A stretch of DNA of 19,223 nucleotides from Candidatus Binatia bacterium (GCA_025922795.1 JAICHC010000002.1:1-19223); one strand, 5' to 3'. Shown: positions 7,221 to 15,824, counted from the first letter of the stretch. The notes: generated by a model not told the origin, from the sequence alone. Numbers and translations are program-made.

Positions 7221-7228
7221 ACCTCCTT
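7221..7228 (-). promoter_or_regulatory. Perfect Shine-Dalgarno for the first split-beta gene
   Basis: The minus-strand octamer AAGGAGGT lies between the pckG stop (7233) and ATG 7212, with 8 bases spacing. It is stronger than the ribosome sites of most neighbours. It shows that the small open frame is really translated and suggests that the hydratase subunits may be made in excess of PEP carboxykinase from a shared transcript. Confidence 0.8.
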
Positions 7229-7232
7229 CGCC

Positions 7233-9005
7233 TCAATCCTTGAGGCGATTGGCGAGCGCGCGATGCTCTTCCCTCATGCCCGCCGGCAAATGGTCACCGA
7301 AGGTATCGAAGAAGTCGCTTTGGCTCTTGAGATTGTTTCTCCACGCCTGGCGGTCGACGCTGACGAGCTGATTGAGATCCGCCTGGGCTATTTCCAATCC
7401 TTCACCGGTCAAACTTGCCGCCCGCGGTATGTAGCCGATCGGCGTCTCATCGGCCTGGCCGCCGCCCTTGGAGCGCTCAATCACCCAGCGCAACACGCGC
7501 AGGTTCTCGCCGAACCCCGGCCACAGAAAACGGCCGCGCTCGTTGCGCTGGAACCAATTGACACGGAAAATTTTCGGCGGGTTGGTCACCTGCTTGGCCA
7601 TCGAGAGCCAATGGCCCCAGTAGTCACCCATGTTGTAGCCGCAAAACGGCAGCATGGCCATCGGATCGCGCCGGACGACGCCCACCGTACCGGTAGCCGC
7701 GGCGGTGGTCTCGGACGCCAACGTTGCTCCCAAGAACGTGCCATGCTGCCAGTTGAACGATTGATAGACGAGCGGAATTAATTTTTGCCGGCGCGCGCCG
7801 AAAAGAATCGCGCTGATCGGCACGCCCTCTGGATTTTCCCACTCCGATGAATAAGTCGGACTTTGTTTAATCGAGACCGTAAACCGAGCATTGGGATGTG
7901 CCGCAGGGTGGCCGCCTTCAGGATCCCACGGCTTGCCGCGCCAGTCCTGCGCATTATCGGGCACAGGATCGTCGTGACCTTCCCACCAGACTGTCCCGTC
8001 GTCGCGCAATGCCACGTTGGTGAAGATTGTGTCGTTCTTTACCGTCGCCACGCCGTTGGGGTTGGTGTTCGATCCGGTTCCCGGGGCGACACCAAAAAAA
8101 CCCGCTTCCGGGTTAATCGCCCAGAGCCGGCCGTCGGCGCCGACACGCAGCCAGGAGATGTCATCGCCAATGGTGTGGATCTTCCAGCCCTTCATACTCG
8201 CCGGCGGGACCAGCATCGCCATGTTGGTCTTGCCGCACGCGCTCGGAAACGCGCCGCAGATATAGGTAATTTCGCCATCGGGATTTTCGACGCCGACGAT
8301 CAGCATATGCTCAGCGAGCCATCCTTCTTTTTGGCCGAGCTTGCTCGCGATCCGAAGCGCCAGACACTTTTTAGCAAGGAGCGCGTTGCCGCCGTAACCG
8401 GAGCCAACGCTCCAGATCGTGTTGTCTTGAGGATAATGACAAATAAAGCGGCGCTCCATGTCGAGGTCAGCTTTGGAATGAAGACAGCGGGTAAAGTCGT
8501 CGCTGTCGCCAAGATGATTGAGAGCCATCTTGCCCATGCGCGTCATCAGGCGCATACTGAGCACGACATAAACGCTGTCGGTGACTTGGACGCCGACCTT
8601 GCTAAAGCGCGAACCCTCGGGCCCCATCAGAAACGGAATCACGTATAGCGTCCGTCCGCGCATTGAGCCCGCGAAGATTTTCCCGAGCTTGTCGTAAGAT
8701 TCAGCCGGCGCCATCCAGTTATTGTTGGGGCCTGCTTCCTCGTGTTGATCGGTGCAGACGAAAGTGAGGTTTTCGGTTCGCGCCACGTCGTTGAGCGCGC
8801 TACGATGCAGATAGCATCCGGGAAGTGCCTTCTGATTAAGCGGTATGAGATCGCCACTGTGCACTGCGAGCCGAGTCAGGCGTTCCTTTTCCTGCTCTGA
8901 CCCGTCACACCAAAAGATCTCGTCCGGCTGGCACATCGCGGCCACGTCCTTGACCCATTTTTGAATATGCGGATTCGCCGGAATCGTAGCTGTTGACTGG
9001 CTCAT
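7233..9005 (-). CDS. pckG: GTP-dependent phosphoenolpyruvate carboxykinase
   Basis: 590 residues, the usual size of the GTP-specific enzyme, which converts oxaloacetate and GTP to PEP, CO2 and GDP at the entry of gluconeogenesis. Visible signatures are FWCDGSEQE at 31-39, YVIPFLMGP (121-129), YGGNALLAKKC (204-214, with the metal-binding Lys), and the P-loop GAFPSACGKTNMAM (251-264), whose Cys is specific to GTP enzymes. HTIGDDISWL (277-286) carries metal-binding Asp, and NPEAGFFGVAPGT starts at 298. The C-terminal part retains the FGARR and NWFQR regions. It lies 151 bases after truB and directly before the split nitrile hydratase-like genes on the same strand, so the four genes are probably read together. 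Confidence 0.96.
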   Translation of the reverse strand: MSQSTATIPANPHIQKWVKDVAAMCQPDEIFWCDGSEQEKERLTRLAVHSGDLIPLNQKALPGCYLHRSALNDVARTENLTFVCTDQHEEAGPNNNWMAPAESYDKLGKIFAGSMRGRTLYVIPFLMGPEGSRFSKVGVQVTDSVYVVLSMRLMTRMGKMALNHLGDSDDFTRCLHSKADLDMERRFICHYPQDNTIWSVGSGYGGNALLAKKCLALRIASKLGQKEGWLAEHMLIVGVENPDGEITYICGAFPSACGKTNMAMLVPPASMKGWKIHTIGDDISWLRVGADGRLWAINPEAGFFGVAPGTGSNTNPNGVATVKNDTIFTNVALRDDGTVWWEGHDDPVPDNAQDWRGKPWDPEGGHPAAHPNARFTVSIKQSPTYSSEWENPEGVPISAILFGARRQKLIPLVYQSFNWQHGTFLGATLASETTAAATGTVGVVRRDPMAMLPFCGYNMGDYWGHWLSMAKQVTNPPKIFRVNWFQRNERGRFLWPGFGENLRVLRWVIERSKGGGQADETPIGYIPRAASLTGEGLEIAQADLNQLVSVDRQAWRNNLKSQSDFFDTFGDHLPAGMREEHRALANRLKD

Positions 9006-9065
9006 GCCTCGCCGGTGTTCCTTTCCCTCACCTTTCGAGTCTCGTCCTCATCGCGAAAACACCCC

Positions 9066-9084
9066 ATAATATTGGTTTTAAACC
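9066..9084 (-). promoter_or_regulatory. Possible pckG promoter and operator region
   Basis: In the 151-base gap between truB and pckG the minus strand shows TATTAT (9071-9066), five of six matches to a -10 box, 61 bases before the pckG start. Just upstream is a near-palindrome, GGTTTTAAACC as read on the plus strand (9074-9084), which could bind a regulator. There is no acceptable -35 at 16-18 bases, so the call is weak. Confidence 0.25.
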
Positions 9085-9156
9085 GCGCTCGTCGCGCGTC
9101 TGTACAGGCCCATACGACTCAATTCTAACGTATCCGATGACTCGCGGCGATGTCAA

Positions 9157-10065
9157 TCACTGGGCGTGGAATACGCGATAGAGACGCCAGCGGCCCGCCA
9201 GCGGCTCTTCTGTCCATTTCGCAAGCGCCGCCAACTCGCCGCGCGGATCGAGAATCCCGATCATAGGATCGCAGGCTCGCGGTTGGCCAATTTGCGCCAA
9301 TAATTCCTGCTGGCCTAAACGCAGACGGGATAATAACCGGCTTTGCCAGGTCACGGCGGGTAAGTGAATGAGGGCGTCGCGCAGGGAGACCAGCGGTATC
9401 GCGCCATTGGCGCAACGCTCCTCGAGATCTCTTAGACTGACCGCTTTTTCGACGCTCAGATGATCGCAAGCAATGCGGCGGAGCTTCCTTAAGTGAGCGC
9501 CGCAACCAAGCTCCTTGCCGATATCGAATGCCAATGTGCGGACGTAGGTTCCGCGCGAGCATGTCGTTTCGAATTCGAGCGCGTTATCGCCTCCGCTTGT
9601 GATGCGAAGACTGTGGATCCGGATCCGGCGTGGCTCCCGGGGGACTTCCTTGCCCTGACGCGCCAGTCGGTAGAGACGAACCCCGTCGCGTTTTAGCGCC
9701 GAAAACATCGGGGGCAACTGTTGCAACTCGCCGGTAAATTTTTGCTCCAAATGACGCAACTCTGCTTCGCCGAGCGGCGGCACCGGCCGTTCCATCAGCA
9801 CTTTCCCAGTCACATCCTGGGTATCGGTTTCGCTTCCGAGGGCGATCGCGCCGCGATAGCTTTTTACACCGCCGAGAAAAATGTCGGCAATCTTGGTTCC
9901 CTCGTTGACGCCGATCAAAAGCAGCCCCGAAGCGAATGGATCGAGCGTGCCAAGATGGCCGACTTTTTTTGCCTGCAAAAGTTTTTTGACCTGGTGTACG
10001 ACCTGGGCCGACGACGGGCCCTCGGGTTTGTCGACGAGCAAAATGCCGCTTCGGGTCATGACCAT
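9157..10065 (-). CDS. truB: tRNA pseudouridine(55) synthase
   Basis: 302 residues. TruB converts U55 in the T-loop of tRNAs to pseudouridine. The N-terminus GILLVDKPEGPSSAQVV and the catalytic segment KVGHLGTLDPFASGLL (Asp42 as nucleophile) are diagnostic, followed by YRGAIALGSETDTQDVTG and the SRGTYVRTL region typical of the catalytic core. A C-terminal PUA-like tail (about 235-300) is present. ATG 10065 or ATG 10059 could be the start. It is the last gene of the rimP-nusA-infB operon here. The common downstream partners rpsO and pnp are absent; pckG follows instead. Confidence 0.95.
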   Translation of the reverse strand: MVMTRSGILLVDKPEGPSSAQVVHQVKKLLQAKKVGHLGTLDPFASGLLLIGVNEGTKIADIFLGGVKSYRGAIALGSETDTQDVTGKVLMERPVPPLGEAELRHLEQKFTGELQQLPPMFSALKRDGVRLYRLARQGKEVPREPRRIRIHSLRITSGGDNALEFETTCSRGTYVRTLAFDIGKELGCGAHLRKLRRIACDHLSVEKAVSLRDLEERCANGAIPLVSLRDALIHLPAVTWQSRLLSRLRLGQQELLAQIGQPRACDPMIGILDPRGELAALAKWTEEPLAGRWRLYRVFHAQ

Positions 10066-10112
10066 AAAATCCCGGCTTTTGTTGGATGATCGCAGATCCG
10101 TCGGGGACGGAA

Positions 10113-10463
10113 CTATTCCTTGATTTTATTGAGCAGAGCGTCGATGCGACCGGCTTCGTCTTCGCGATCGTCGTAGATGAAATCGAGCTGCGGAACGAAG
10201 CGCAGATTCAGCTTCTTGCCCGCCTTCGAGCGAATGAATCCGCTGGCGCTCTTAAGCCCGGCTGTGACTTCATTTCTATGCCCGGCGTTCCCGAGCACAT
10301 TGAAATAGATCTTGGCGTGTCTGAGATCCTTGCTCACTTTGACGGCGGTTAAATTCAGCCATTGAAGACGCGGATCGTGGATCTCGCGGCGCAACAACTC
10401 GGCGATCACTTCGAGCAGCAAATCTCCGACGCGCTGTGACCGTTGATACTCCATAATCCTCAT
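10113..10463 (-). CDS. rbfA: Ribosome-binding factor A
   Basis: 116 residues, normal for RbfA, a KH-like factor that binds the 30S subunit during late 16S rRNA maturation and cold adaptation. Signatures are RSQRVGDLLLEVIAELLRREIHDPRL near the start, VKVSKDLRHAKIYFNVLG in the middle and LNLRFVPQLDFIYDD near the end. ATG 10463 is taken as start; ATG 10454 is an alternative with GAGG close by. It sits between the DUF503 gene and truB, exactly where rbfA is found in the conserved infB operon. Confidence 0.95.
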   Translation of the reverse strand: MRIMEYQRSQRVGDLLLEVIAELLRREIHDPRLQWLNLTAVKVSKDLRHAKIYFNVLGNAGHRNEVTAGLKSASGFIRSKAGKKLNLRFVPQLDFIYDDREDEAGRIDALLNKIKE

Positions 10464-10508
10464 GACCCTGCCTCGCTCGCGCTGATGGAAAGCGGGCGAG
10501 AGCAGCTT

Positions 10509-10796
10509 TTAGCAATGAAAACATTCCACCTCCGCATCACCCAGTTGGGCCAGACCCTGCGCTTCGACAAAATCGACGATCTTTCGCAACGTCGCCTCAA
10601 CCACCGGCTGATGCGTTCCCGCAAAGGCAAATCCCAAAACCGCGCTTTGCCACAGCTCTTGATCGCCGCACTCGGTGACCGAGACATTGAAGTGATTGCC
10701 AACCCGCGCCTGCAGGCTCTTTAACACACGGCGCTTGCCCTTCAGTGAATGGTTTTCCGGAATCAGCAATTGAAGCTTGAGAATTCCCACGACCAT
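10509..10796 (-). CDS. DUF503 / YlxP-like protein
   Basis: 95 residues from ATG 10796. An upstream TTG at 10808 would add four, but family members begin MVVGxLKLEL, which matches MVVGILKLQLLIP. The conserved HSLKGKRRVLKSL (about 16-28) and FNVSVTECGDQELWQSAVLGFAFAG are clear for DUF503. The family is small, soluble and usually encoded in the infB-rbfA region; a role in ribosome biogenesis is suspected from that location. Here it follows infB by 33 bases and precedes rbfA by 45. Confidence 0.9.
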   Translation of the reverse strand: MVVGILKLQLLIPENHSLKGKRRVLKSLQARVGNHFNVSVTECGDQELWQSAVLGFAFAGTHQPVVEATLRKIVDFVEAQGLAQLGDAEVECFHC

Positions 10797-10829
10797 GGGA
10801 ACGGACAATCGCGATCTACAGCCGTCGGA

Positions 10830-13565
10830 TTAGGCGCCGCTCAGGCGTTGCGCTTCGCGTCCGGCCGGCGCCGGATTGATTCGCCGCACGACCGGAATAC
10901 GCTCGTAAGCCTCGATGACATCGCCCTGCTTGATGTCCTGAAATCCTTCGAGCGAAAGTCCGCATTCGTAGCCGGCGCCGACTTCACGCACGTCGTCTTT
11001 GAAGCGCTTGAGACTGGCCAGCTTGCCTTCGAACACGACGACTTGATCGCGCAACAAGCGCACCTGGTTGGCACGGGTAATTTTCCCTTCGCTGACATAG
11101 CAACCGGCGATCGTACCGACACCGGCGATGTTGAAGGTTTGCCGAATCTCCACGCGCGCTTGAGTTTGTTCGCGGAACGTCGGTTCCAACATGCCTTCCA
11201 TGGCGGCGCGCACATCGGCCACCGCCTCATAGATGATCGTGTAAAGACGCACGTCGACGCCCTCTCGGGCGGCCAAGGCTGCGCCTTTCGATTCCGGCCG
11301 CACGTTGAAACCGATGACAATCGCATTCGAGGCCGTCGCCAGCAAGATATCGCTTTCGGTAATGCCGCCGACCGAGCCGTGAATGACCTTGAGCTTGACT
11401 TCATCCGTCGACATCCGGCTAAGCGCTTCGGTCAATGCCTCCACGGAGCCTTGCACGTCGGCCTTGAGCACGACACGAAGTTCTTTCACGTCGCCGGTTT
11501 TGATTTGATCGTAAAGCTCTTCCAATGACACCTTACTCGATTTAACCAGCTCGGTTTCTCGCTGTTTGCTCTGGCGATATTCCGCCACCTGGCGCGCTTT
11601 CGATTCGTCGGCGACCGCGACAAACGAATCGCCCGCTTGCGGCACGCCTTGCAGGCCGAGAATCTCGACCGGAAACGACGGCGGCGCCGTGTCGACTTTG
11701 CGGCCTCGGTCATCGATCATCGCCCGCACTTTGCCGTGATAGACGCCGCACACAAAGGCGTCACCGACGCGCAGCGTACCTTCCTGCACCAGGACGGTGG
11801 CCACCGGGCCACGACCGCGATCCAACTTTGCTTCGACGATGGTCCCGCGAGCGAGTTTTTCCGGATTCGCTTTGAGCTCCAAAATGTCGGCTTGCAACAG
11901 CAACATTTCCAAAAGATGCGGCACCCCCTCATGGGTCTTTGCCGACACCGGCGCAAACACGCTGTCGCCGCCCCAATCCTCGGCAACCAAACCGTACTCG
12001 GAGAGTCCGCGCTTGACCTTTTCCATGTTGGCATCCGGCCGGTCGATTTTATTGACCGCGACAATAATCGGTACTTCGGCGGCACGAGCGTGGTTAATCG
12101 CTTCGACCGTCTGCGGCATCACGCCGTCATCCGCGGCAACCACCAGGACGACGATGTCGGTCACTTTCGCGCCACGCGCTCGCATCGCAGTGAAGGCCTC
12201 ATGGCCCGGCGTATCGAGGAAAGTGACGCTGCGCCCGTCGACTTGGACGTGGTAGGCGCCGATATGCTGGGTAATGCCGCCGTGCTCTTGCGCGGTCACG
12301 TTGGTGCTGCGAATCGCGTCCAACAGCGAAGTCTTGCCATGATCGACGTGACCCATGATGGTGACCACCGGCGAGCGCGGCAACAAGGCCGTCTCCTGAT
12401 CTTCGACTTGGTGTTCGAGCTCCAGCGCGCTGTCGACATCGAAGGCGACGTTTTCCACCTGGTGATCGAATTCGGAGGCAATCAACGTCGCGGTGTCGGC
12501 ATCGAGCACCTGGTTGATGGTGGCCATCATTCCCATGGCCATCAGCTTCTTGATGACCTCGCCCGCTTTCACGCCCATTTCGCGCGACAGATCGCCGACC
12601 GTGATCACTTCGGAAATCCGCACAACGCGTTTGCTCGCCCTTGGAATAGTGATTTCAGTTCTTCGAACTTCTTTCCCGGGGAGGACTCGCTTCTTTCGAG
12701 GAATGCGCCCGCCGCGCAATTCCTTTTCTCTGGTTTCGAGCACGTCTTGCTTTTTGACGACGCGCTTCTTATGCCGCCCGGCTTTCGGCTTATCATCGCC
12801 GACCGGAGCGACTGTGCCGGCCCCCCGATCAATTTCTCCGGTTCGAGCTCCCGGCGCTGCGGCACCACTCGGCGCCGGCTTGCGCATGACGGGAGTCGGC
12901 GCAGGTTCGACGCGCATCGTTTGCTTCAAATCAATGCGGCCGAGAATTCGCGCGCCACGCGGCGCGTCCTGCGATCTTTCCGCGGTCTTTGACCCGAGCT
13001 CGAGCTCCTTCTCTGCCTGGCTTGGCGCAGCCTCGGCCTGGAGCGGCGCGGTCTCGAAAGGCGCAGGTTCGCCTTCTTCGGAAGTCTCCGGTTCGATCGG
13101 TTCTTGAGGAGCTTCGATTTCCGGTGCGAATTCAAAGGGGAGCTCTTCGGCGGGAGCCACAGGAGCAACGGTTTCGAAAGCCGGCCGGGATGATTCATTC
13201 TCGGGCGTTTTGGCGACCTCCGTAGCGGCCGGCGGTTCCATCGGCGCCACTTCGGTGCGGCTAGTACGGCGCCTGATGACGTTGGCACGTACGCGCCGCT
13301 CGACGATCGTTTCGCGCGATCCCGCGCCGCCGTCCCCTACTTCTTCGCTCTTGACCACGCGATCGGCAACCACCTTTTCTTCACCGACGTGGACTTGAGG
13401 CCGTTCCTGAGCGGCTAAAGCCCCGCGCACTCGCGCGACCTCGTCGTCTTCGAGCGCACTCTGCGCTTTTCGCCCCCTCATCCCCAGTCTATCGAGCTGA
13501 ACGATAAGCTCCTTCGTTTCGATTCCCAATTCTTTGGCTAATAGATGGACTCTGGTCTTACCCAT
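10830..13565 (-). CDS. infB: Translation initiation factor IF-2
   Basis: 911 residues. IF-2 is the GTPase that places initiator tRNA on the 30S subunit and promotes 50S joining. An N-terminal IF2_N-type module (1-50, [15 protein letters not shown]) is followed by a long acidic/proline/alanine then basic linker (about 55-305) and a second IF2_N module (about 318-370). The G domain has GHVDHGKT at 405-412, DTPGHEAF at 451-458 and NKID at 505-508. Domains II, III and IV complete the C-terminus. ATG 13565 is 6 bases after the ylxR stop. The linker makes the protein long but within the family range. Confidence 0.98.
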   Translation of the reverse strand: MGKTRVHLLAKELGIETKELIVQLDRLGMRGRKAQSALEDDEVARVRGALAAQERPQVHVGEEKVVADRVVKSEEVGDGGAGSRETIVERRVRANVIRRRTSRTEVAPMEPPAATEVAKTPENESSRPAFETVAPVAPAEELPFEFAPEIEAPQEPIEPETSEEGEPAPFETAPLQAEAAPSQAEKELELGSKTAERSQDAPRGARILGRIDLKQTMRVEPAPTPVMRKPAPSGAAAPGARTGEIDRGAGTVAPVGDDKPKAGRHKKRVVKKQDVLETREKELRGGRIPRKKRVLPGKEVRRTEITIPRASKRVVRISEVITVGDLSREMGVKAGEVIKKLMAMGMMATINQVLDADTATLIASEFDHQVENVAFDVDSALELEHQVEDQETALLPRSPVVTIMGHVDHGKTSLLDAIRSTNVTAQEHGGITQHIGAYHVQVDGRSVTFLDTPGHEAFTAMRARGAKVTDIVVLVVAADDGVMPQTVEAINHARAAEVPIIVAVNKIDRPDANMEKVKRGLSEYGLVAEDWGGDSVFAPVSAKTHEGVPHLLEMLLLQADILELKANPEKLARGTIVEAKLDRGRGPVATVLVQEGTLRVGDAFVCGVYHGKVRAMIDDRGRKVDTAPPSFPVEILGLQGVPQAGDSFVAVADESKARQVAEYRQSKQRETELVKSSKVSLEELYDQIKTGDVKELRVVLKADVQGSVEALTEALSRMSTDEVKLKVIHGSVGGITESDILLATASNAIVIGFNVRPESKGAALAAREGVDVRLYTIIYEAVADVRAAMEGMLEPTFREQTQARVEIRQTFNIAGVGTIAGCYVSEGKITRANQVRLLRDQVVVFEGKLASLKRFKDDVREVGAGYECGLSLEGFQDIKQGDVIEAYERIPVVRRINPAPAGREAQRLSGA

Positions 13566-13571
13566 CTCTGC

Positions 13572-13841
13572 TTACTCCCAATCTCGATCCAGAAGTTCTT
13601 TGACTAACCGTTCCTTCATCGGCCGAGTGATCTCTATGTGAAATGTCCGGTACTGGCTTTTTCGTCTCGAGAACGCACGCCAACAGTCAGGGCTGCGGTG
13701 TAAATAACCGCCGCGGCCCGTTTTTTCATCGACAATCAAGCGGCCCTCTGCCGTCAGGCTGAGGCGGATCAGATGATCTTGGTCCTCCCGCTCGCCGCAG
13801 CCCATGCAAGTTCGCTGGGGCCGATGGCCTTTTTTAGGCAC
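13572..13841 (-). CDS. ylxR: YlxR / DUF448 RNA-binding protein
   Basis: 89 residues from GTG 13841. PQRTCMGCGERED (8-20) is the YlxR signature, followed by LIRLSL, the GRGGYLHRSPDCW segment and a basic helix. Members bind RNA; the Bacillus subtilis homologue has been reported to act with RNase P (RnpM). It is wedged between nusA (stop only 2 bases earlier) and infB (6 bases later), the standard position, so translation is probably coupled. Confidence 0.93.
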   Translation of the reverse strand: MPKKGHRPQRTCMGCGEREDQDHLIRLSLTAEGRLIVDEKTGRGGYLHRSPDCWRAFSRRKSQYRTFHIEITRPMKERLVKELLDRDWE

Positions 13842-13843
13842 CC

Positions 13844-15181
13844 CTACTCGGCTGGCGACTCTTGCTCCGGCGGCGCTTCCGAGGCTGCGGCGGCCGCGGC
13901 AGCGGCAGCCGCACTTGCCGCTTCTTCGGCTTCTCGAGCTCGCTTCTCGGCAACGTACTGTTTGGCGGAATGATGCAGCGCCTCCGCCTTCTCTTTGCTG
14001 ATGCCCTCGACGTCGAGAATTTCCTCCAGCTCGCTGTCAGCGACATCTTCCGCCGACTTGAATCCCGACTGATAGAGCAGTTCCGTGGCAAAGTCGCCGA
14101 TCCCCGGAATCGAGCTAATCGATTGGCGCGCCCGGCGAGTTTCTTCTTCCGCCTCGGCCTCGCTGCGCACGTCGATCCGCCAACCGGTGAGCCGAGAAGC
14201 TAACCGCACATTCTGCCCCTTCTTGCCGATCGCCAGCGAAAGCTGATCGTCGGGCACGATGACTTCCATGGTGTGATCGTCGTCGTCGATAATAATCTTC
14301 GACACCTTGGAGGGTGCCAGCGCCCGGCAAACATATTCCGCCTGGTCGGGAATCCAGTGCACAATATCGATCTTTTCACCGCGTAATTCTTGCACGACGG
14401 ATTGCACGCGAGTGCCCTTCATACCCACGCAGGCGCCGACCGGATCGACATCGGGATCGTTGGAGACCACCGCGATTTTCGCCCGTCCGCCGGGCTCGCG
14501 CGCCGCCCCTTTGACTTCGACGATGCCCTCGTAAATCTCCGGAACTTCCTGGGCAAAGAGTTGGATCAGCATGCCTGGATGGGTACGCGACAAAACGATT
14601 TGCGGACCACGGCTGGTAATTTCGACACTGACAATATAGGCCCGGATACGGTCCCCCTGGCGGTATCGTTCGCGCGGCACCTGTTCCTTCTCCGGTAAAA
14701 TTGCATCAGTGCGGCCGAGATTGACGATGATGTTACGCTTTTCGAAGCGCTGCACGATGCCGTTTACAAGTTGGCCCTCGCGCCCTTTAAACTCGTTGAA
14801 AATGATTTCGCGCTCGGCGTCGCGCAATCGTTGTACAATATTCTGTTTGGCTGCCTGCGCCGCAATGCGGCCGAACAGGCTCGAATCGAGCTTACAAAGC
14901 AATTCATCGCCCACCTGCGCGTCAGGGTCGAGCGTCTCCCTGGCTTCGTCCAAGGTAATCTCGGTGGCTTGGTCTTGAACCGTGTCGACCACGGTCTTAG
15001 CCTCGAACAACTCAACCTCGCCGATCTCCGGGTTGAACTGCGCCTCGATTTTGCGCTGGTGACCGAATTTCTTCTTGGCCGCCGAGATCATGGCGTTCTC
15101 CAAGGCGCTAATGAGAATCGTTTTATCGATTCCCTTTTCCTTGCTGACCTGTTCGATGACTCTATTTAGATCCTGCTGCAT
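13844..15181 (-). CDS. nusA: Transcription termination/antitermination factor NusA
   Basis: 445 residues from ATG 15181, preferred over an upstream in-frame start at 15220. The protein then begins MQQDLNRVIEQVSKEKGID as NusA does, and GGAG lies 8 bases ahead. Domain order is normal: RNA-polymerase-binding N-terminal domain (1 to about 125), S1 (GQLVNGIVQRFEKRNIIVNLG), KH1 and KH2 (VPDDQLSLAIGKKGQNVRLA near 300-320), then one helix-hairpin-helix unit (about 350-410). The tail is unusual: a run of ten alanines set in an acidic Glu/Pro-rich end. The start overlaps the end of rimP by 20 bases. NusA controls pausing, termination and antitermination and may act on its own operon leader. Confidence 0.97.
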   Translation of the reverse strand: MQQDLNRVIEQVSKEKGIDKTILISALENAMISAAKKKFGHQRKIEAQFNPEIGEVELFEAKTVVDTVQDQATEITLDEARETLDPDAQVGDELLCKLDSSLFGRIAAQAAKQNIVQRLRDAEREIIFNEFKGREGQLVNGIVQRFEKRNIIVNLGRTDAILPEKEQVPRERYRQGDRIRAYIVSVEITSRGPQIVLSRTHPGMLIQLFAQEVPEIYEGIVEVKGAAREPGGRAKIAVVSNDPDVDPVGACVGMKGTRVQSVVQELRGEKIDIVHWIPDQAEYVCRALAPSKVSKIIIDDDDHTMEVIVPDDQLSLAIGKKGQNVRLASRLTGWRIDVRSEAEAEEETRRARQSISSIPGIGDFATELLYQSGFKSAEDVADSELEEILDVEGISKEKAEALHHSAKQYVAEKRAREAEEAASAAAAAAAAAASEAPPEQESPAE

Positions 15182-15650
15182 ATTCGGCACTCCAGTCGTG
15201 CTCGTAATTCGACTTTTCAATCACCGCGAACGGAATTTCAACACGCCTGCCATCTTGATCCAGCGCGATTCTATCATTCATGACATCCAACAGCCGGCCC
15301 AAAAACGACCTGCGCCCCTGCACCAAATCTCGTGTGCGCACGCGCACCATCTTACCGACAAACCGCTTAAAGTGCTCCGGCACTTTGAGGGGCCGGTTGA
15401 TGCCGGGGGAGGAAACCTCCAATGTGTAAGCGCCGTCTACGACATCGTGTTCGTCCAGGAGCGCGCTCAAATCCCGGCTCACCCGGCTGAGATCCTCCAT
15501 GTTCGGGCCGCCGTCTTTGTCCAAATACAACCGCAACACCCGGCCGCCGCGGCTGCCTTCGCGCCGGAGCTCGATGTCGATGACTTGCAATCCCTGCGTT
15601 TCCGCCAAAGGCGCGGCGAGTTGCCAAATGCGGGCGACGGTCGCATCCAT
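15162..15650 (-). CDS. rimP: Ribosome maturation factor RimP
   Basis: 162 residues from ATG 15650 with AGGG 8 bases ahead. RimP assists maturation of the 30S subunit. MDATVARIWQLAAPLAETQGLQVIDIELRREG, positioned as in E. coli RimP, then YTLEVSSPGINRPL (the SSPGxxRPL signature), KMVRVRTRD and a C-terminal SH3-like segment support the call. An in-frame ATG at 15731 with a GAGG site would add 27 residues, but these look non-family and the stretch overlaps an intrinsic terminator. The end overlaps nusA by 20 bases. It is the first gene of the expression operon. Confidence 0.94.
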   Translation of the reverse strand: MDATVARIWQLAAPLAETQGLQVIDIELRREGSRGGRVLRLYLDKDGGPNMEDLSRVSRDLSALLDEHDVVDGAYTLEVSSPGINRPLKVPEHFKRFVGKMVRVRTRDLVQGRRSFLGRLLDVMNDRIALDQDGRRVEIPFAVIEKSNYEHDWSAEYAAGSK

Positions 15651-15668
15651 GCTTGCGGCCCTAGAAAC

Positions 15669-15691
15669 AAAAAAAGCGGGCACAGCCCACT
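15669..15691 (-). terminator. Intrinsic terminator in the rimP-operon leader
   Basis: In minus-strand RNA, AGUGGGC (15691-15685) pairs with GCCCGCU (15681-15675) through six canonical pairs and one G-U, with a UGU loop. It is followed directly by six further U (15674-15669). It lies only 19 bases upstream of ATG 15650. No gene on this strand ends upstream, because the neighbouring kinase gene is divergent, so this hairpin must act on transcripts that are heading into rimP. Confidence 0.75.
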
Positions 15692-15713
15692 TTGAGTGCT
15701 GACTCCTAAAGTG
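15688..15713 (-). promoter_or_regulatory. Candidate antiterminator hairpin before rimP
   Basis: Minus-strand RNA from 15713 folds as CACUUU, a two-base AG bulge, GAGU, loop CAGC, ACUC, AAAGUG: ten pairs in all. Its 3' arm (15693-15688) uses four bases (15691-15688) that also form the base of the downstream terminator, so the two structures exclude each other. That is the layout of a transcription attenuator. The ligand or trigger is unknown. Confidence 0.5.
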
Positions 15714-15721
15714 TAAGAAAA

Positions 15722-15751
15722 TTGATACCATAGAGAACCTCGCCAATGCAA
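15722..15751 (-). promoter_or_regulatory. Candidate promoter of the rimP operon
   Basis: Minus strand shows an extended -10 of the form TGGTATCAA (15730-15722) with TTGCAT (15751-15746) 18 bases upstream. A start about 7 bases on (near 15715) would make a leader of roughly 65 bases whose first element is the candidate antiterminator hairpin. The -35 is poor, so confidence rests mainly on the extended -10 and on how well the predicted start fits the leader structure. Confidence 0.4.
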
Positions 15752-15772
15752 GGCCCGGGCAAATGCGCGGCG

Positions 15773-15800
15773 TTGCACGCCCGCCGGTATTTGCTATCAT
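15773..15800 (+). promoter_or_regulatory. Candidate promoter of the NtrB/NtrC-like pair
   Basis: TATCAT (15795-15800), preceded by TGC to give an extended -10, lies 16 bases after a weak TTGCAC (15773-15778). The expected start near 15807 gives a leader of about 18 bases to ATG 15825, which has no clear Shine-Dalgarno. It is divergent from, and about 20 bases away from, the rimP promoter candidate, so a shared regulator could control both. Confidence 0.45.
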
Positions 15801-15824
15801 TCGACTCTCGATTTCGGCCTGACA

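Noticed and set aside
7863..8648. Plus-strand open frame of 261 codons opposite pckG
   Set aside because: Antisense to a conserved PEPCK core including the P-loop; no recognisable protein features.
9084..9100. CGCGC/GCGCG hairpin after truB as a terminator
   Set aside because: Five-base stem followed by a short TTT then A-run; too weak, and read-through into pckG remains possible.
10749..11528. Plus-strand open frame of 259 codons opposite infB and DUF503
   Set aside because: Shadow of the minus-strand genes; no ribosome site or family similarity.
11637..12992. Long plus-strand open frame of 451 codons opposite infB
   Set aside because: It lies entirely antisense to the well-supported IF-2 gene, has low-complexity His/Arg-rich content and no family signature. 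Such frames are common opposite GC-rich genes.
15692..15824. A tRNA gene in the rimP leader, as with metY in enterobacteria
   Set aside because: No cloverleaf, T-loop motif or CCA end could be found in the 130 bases.
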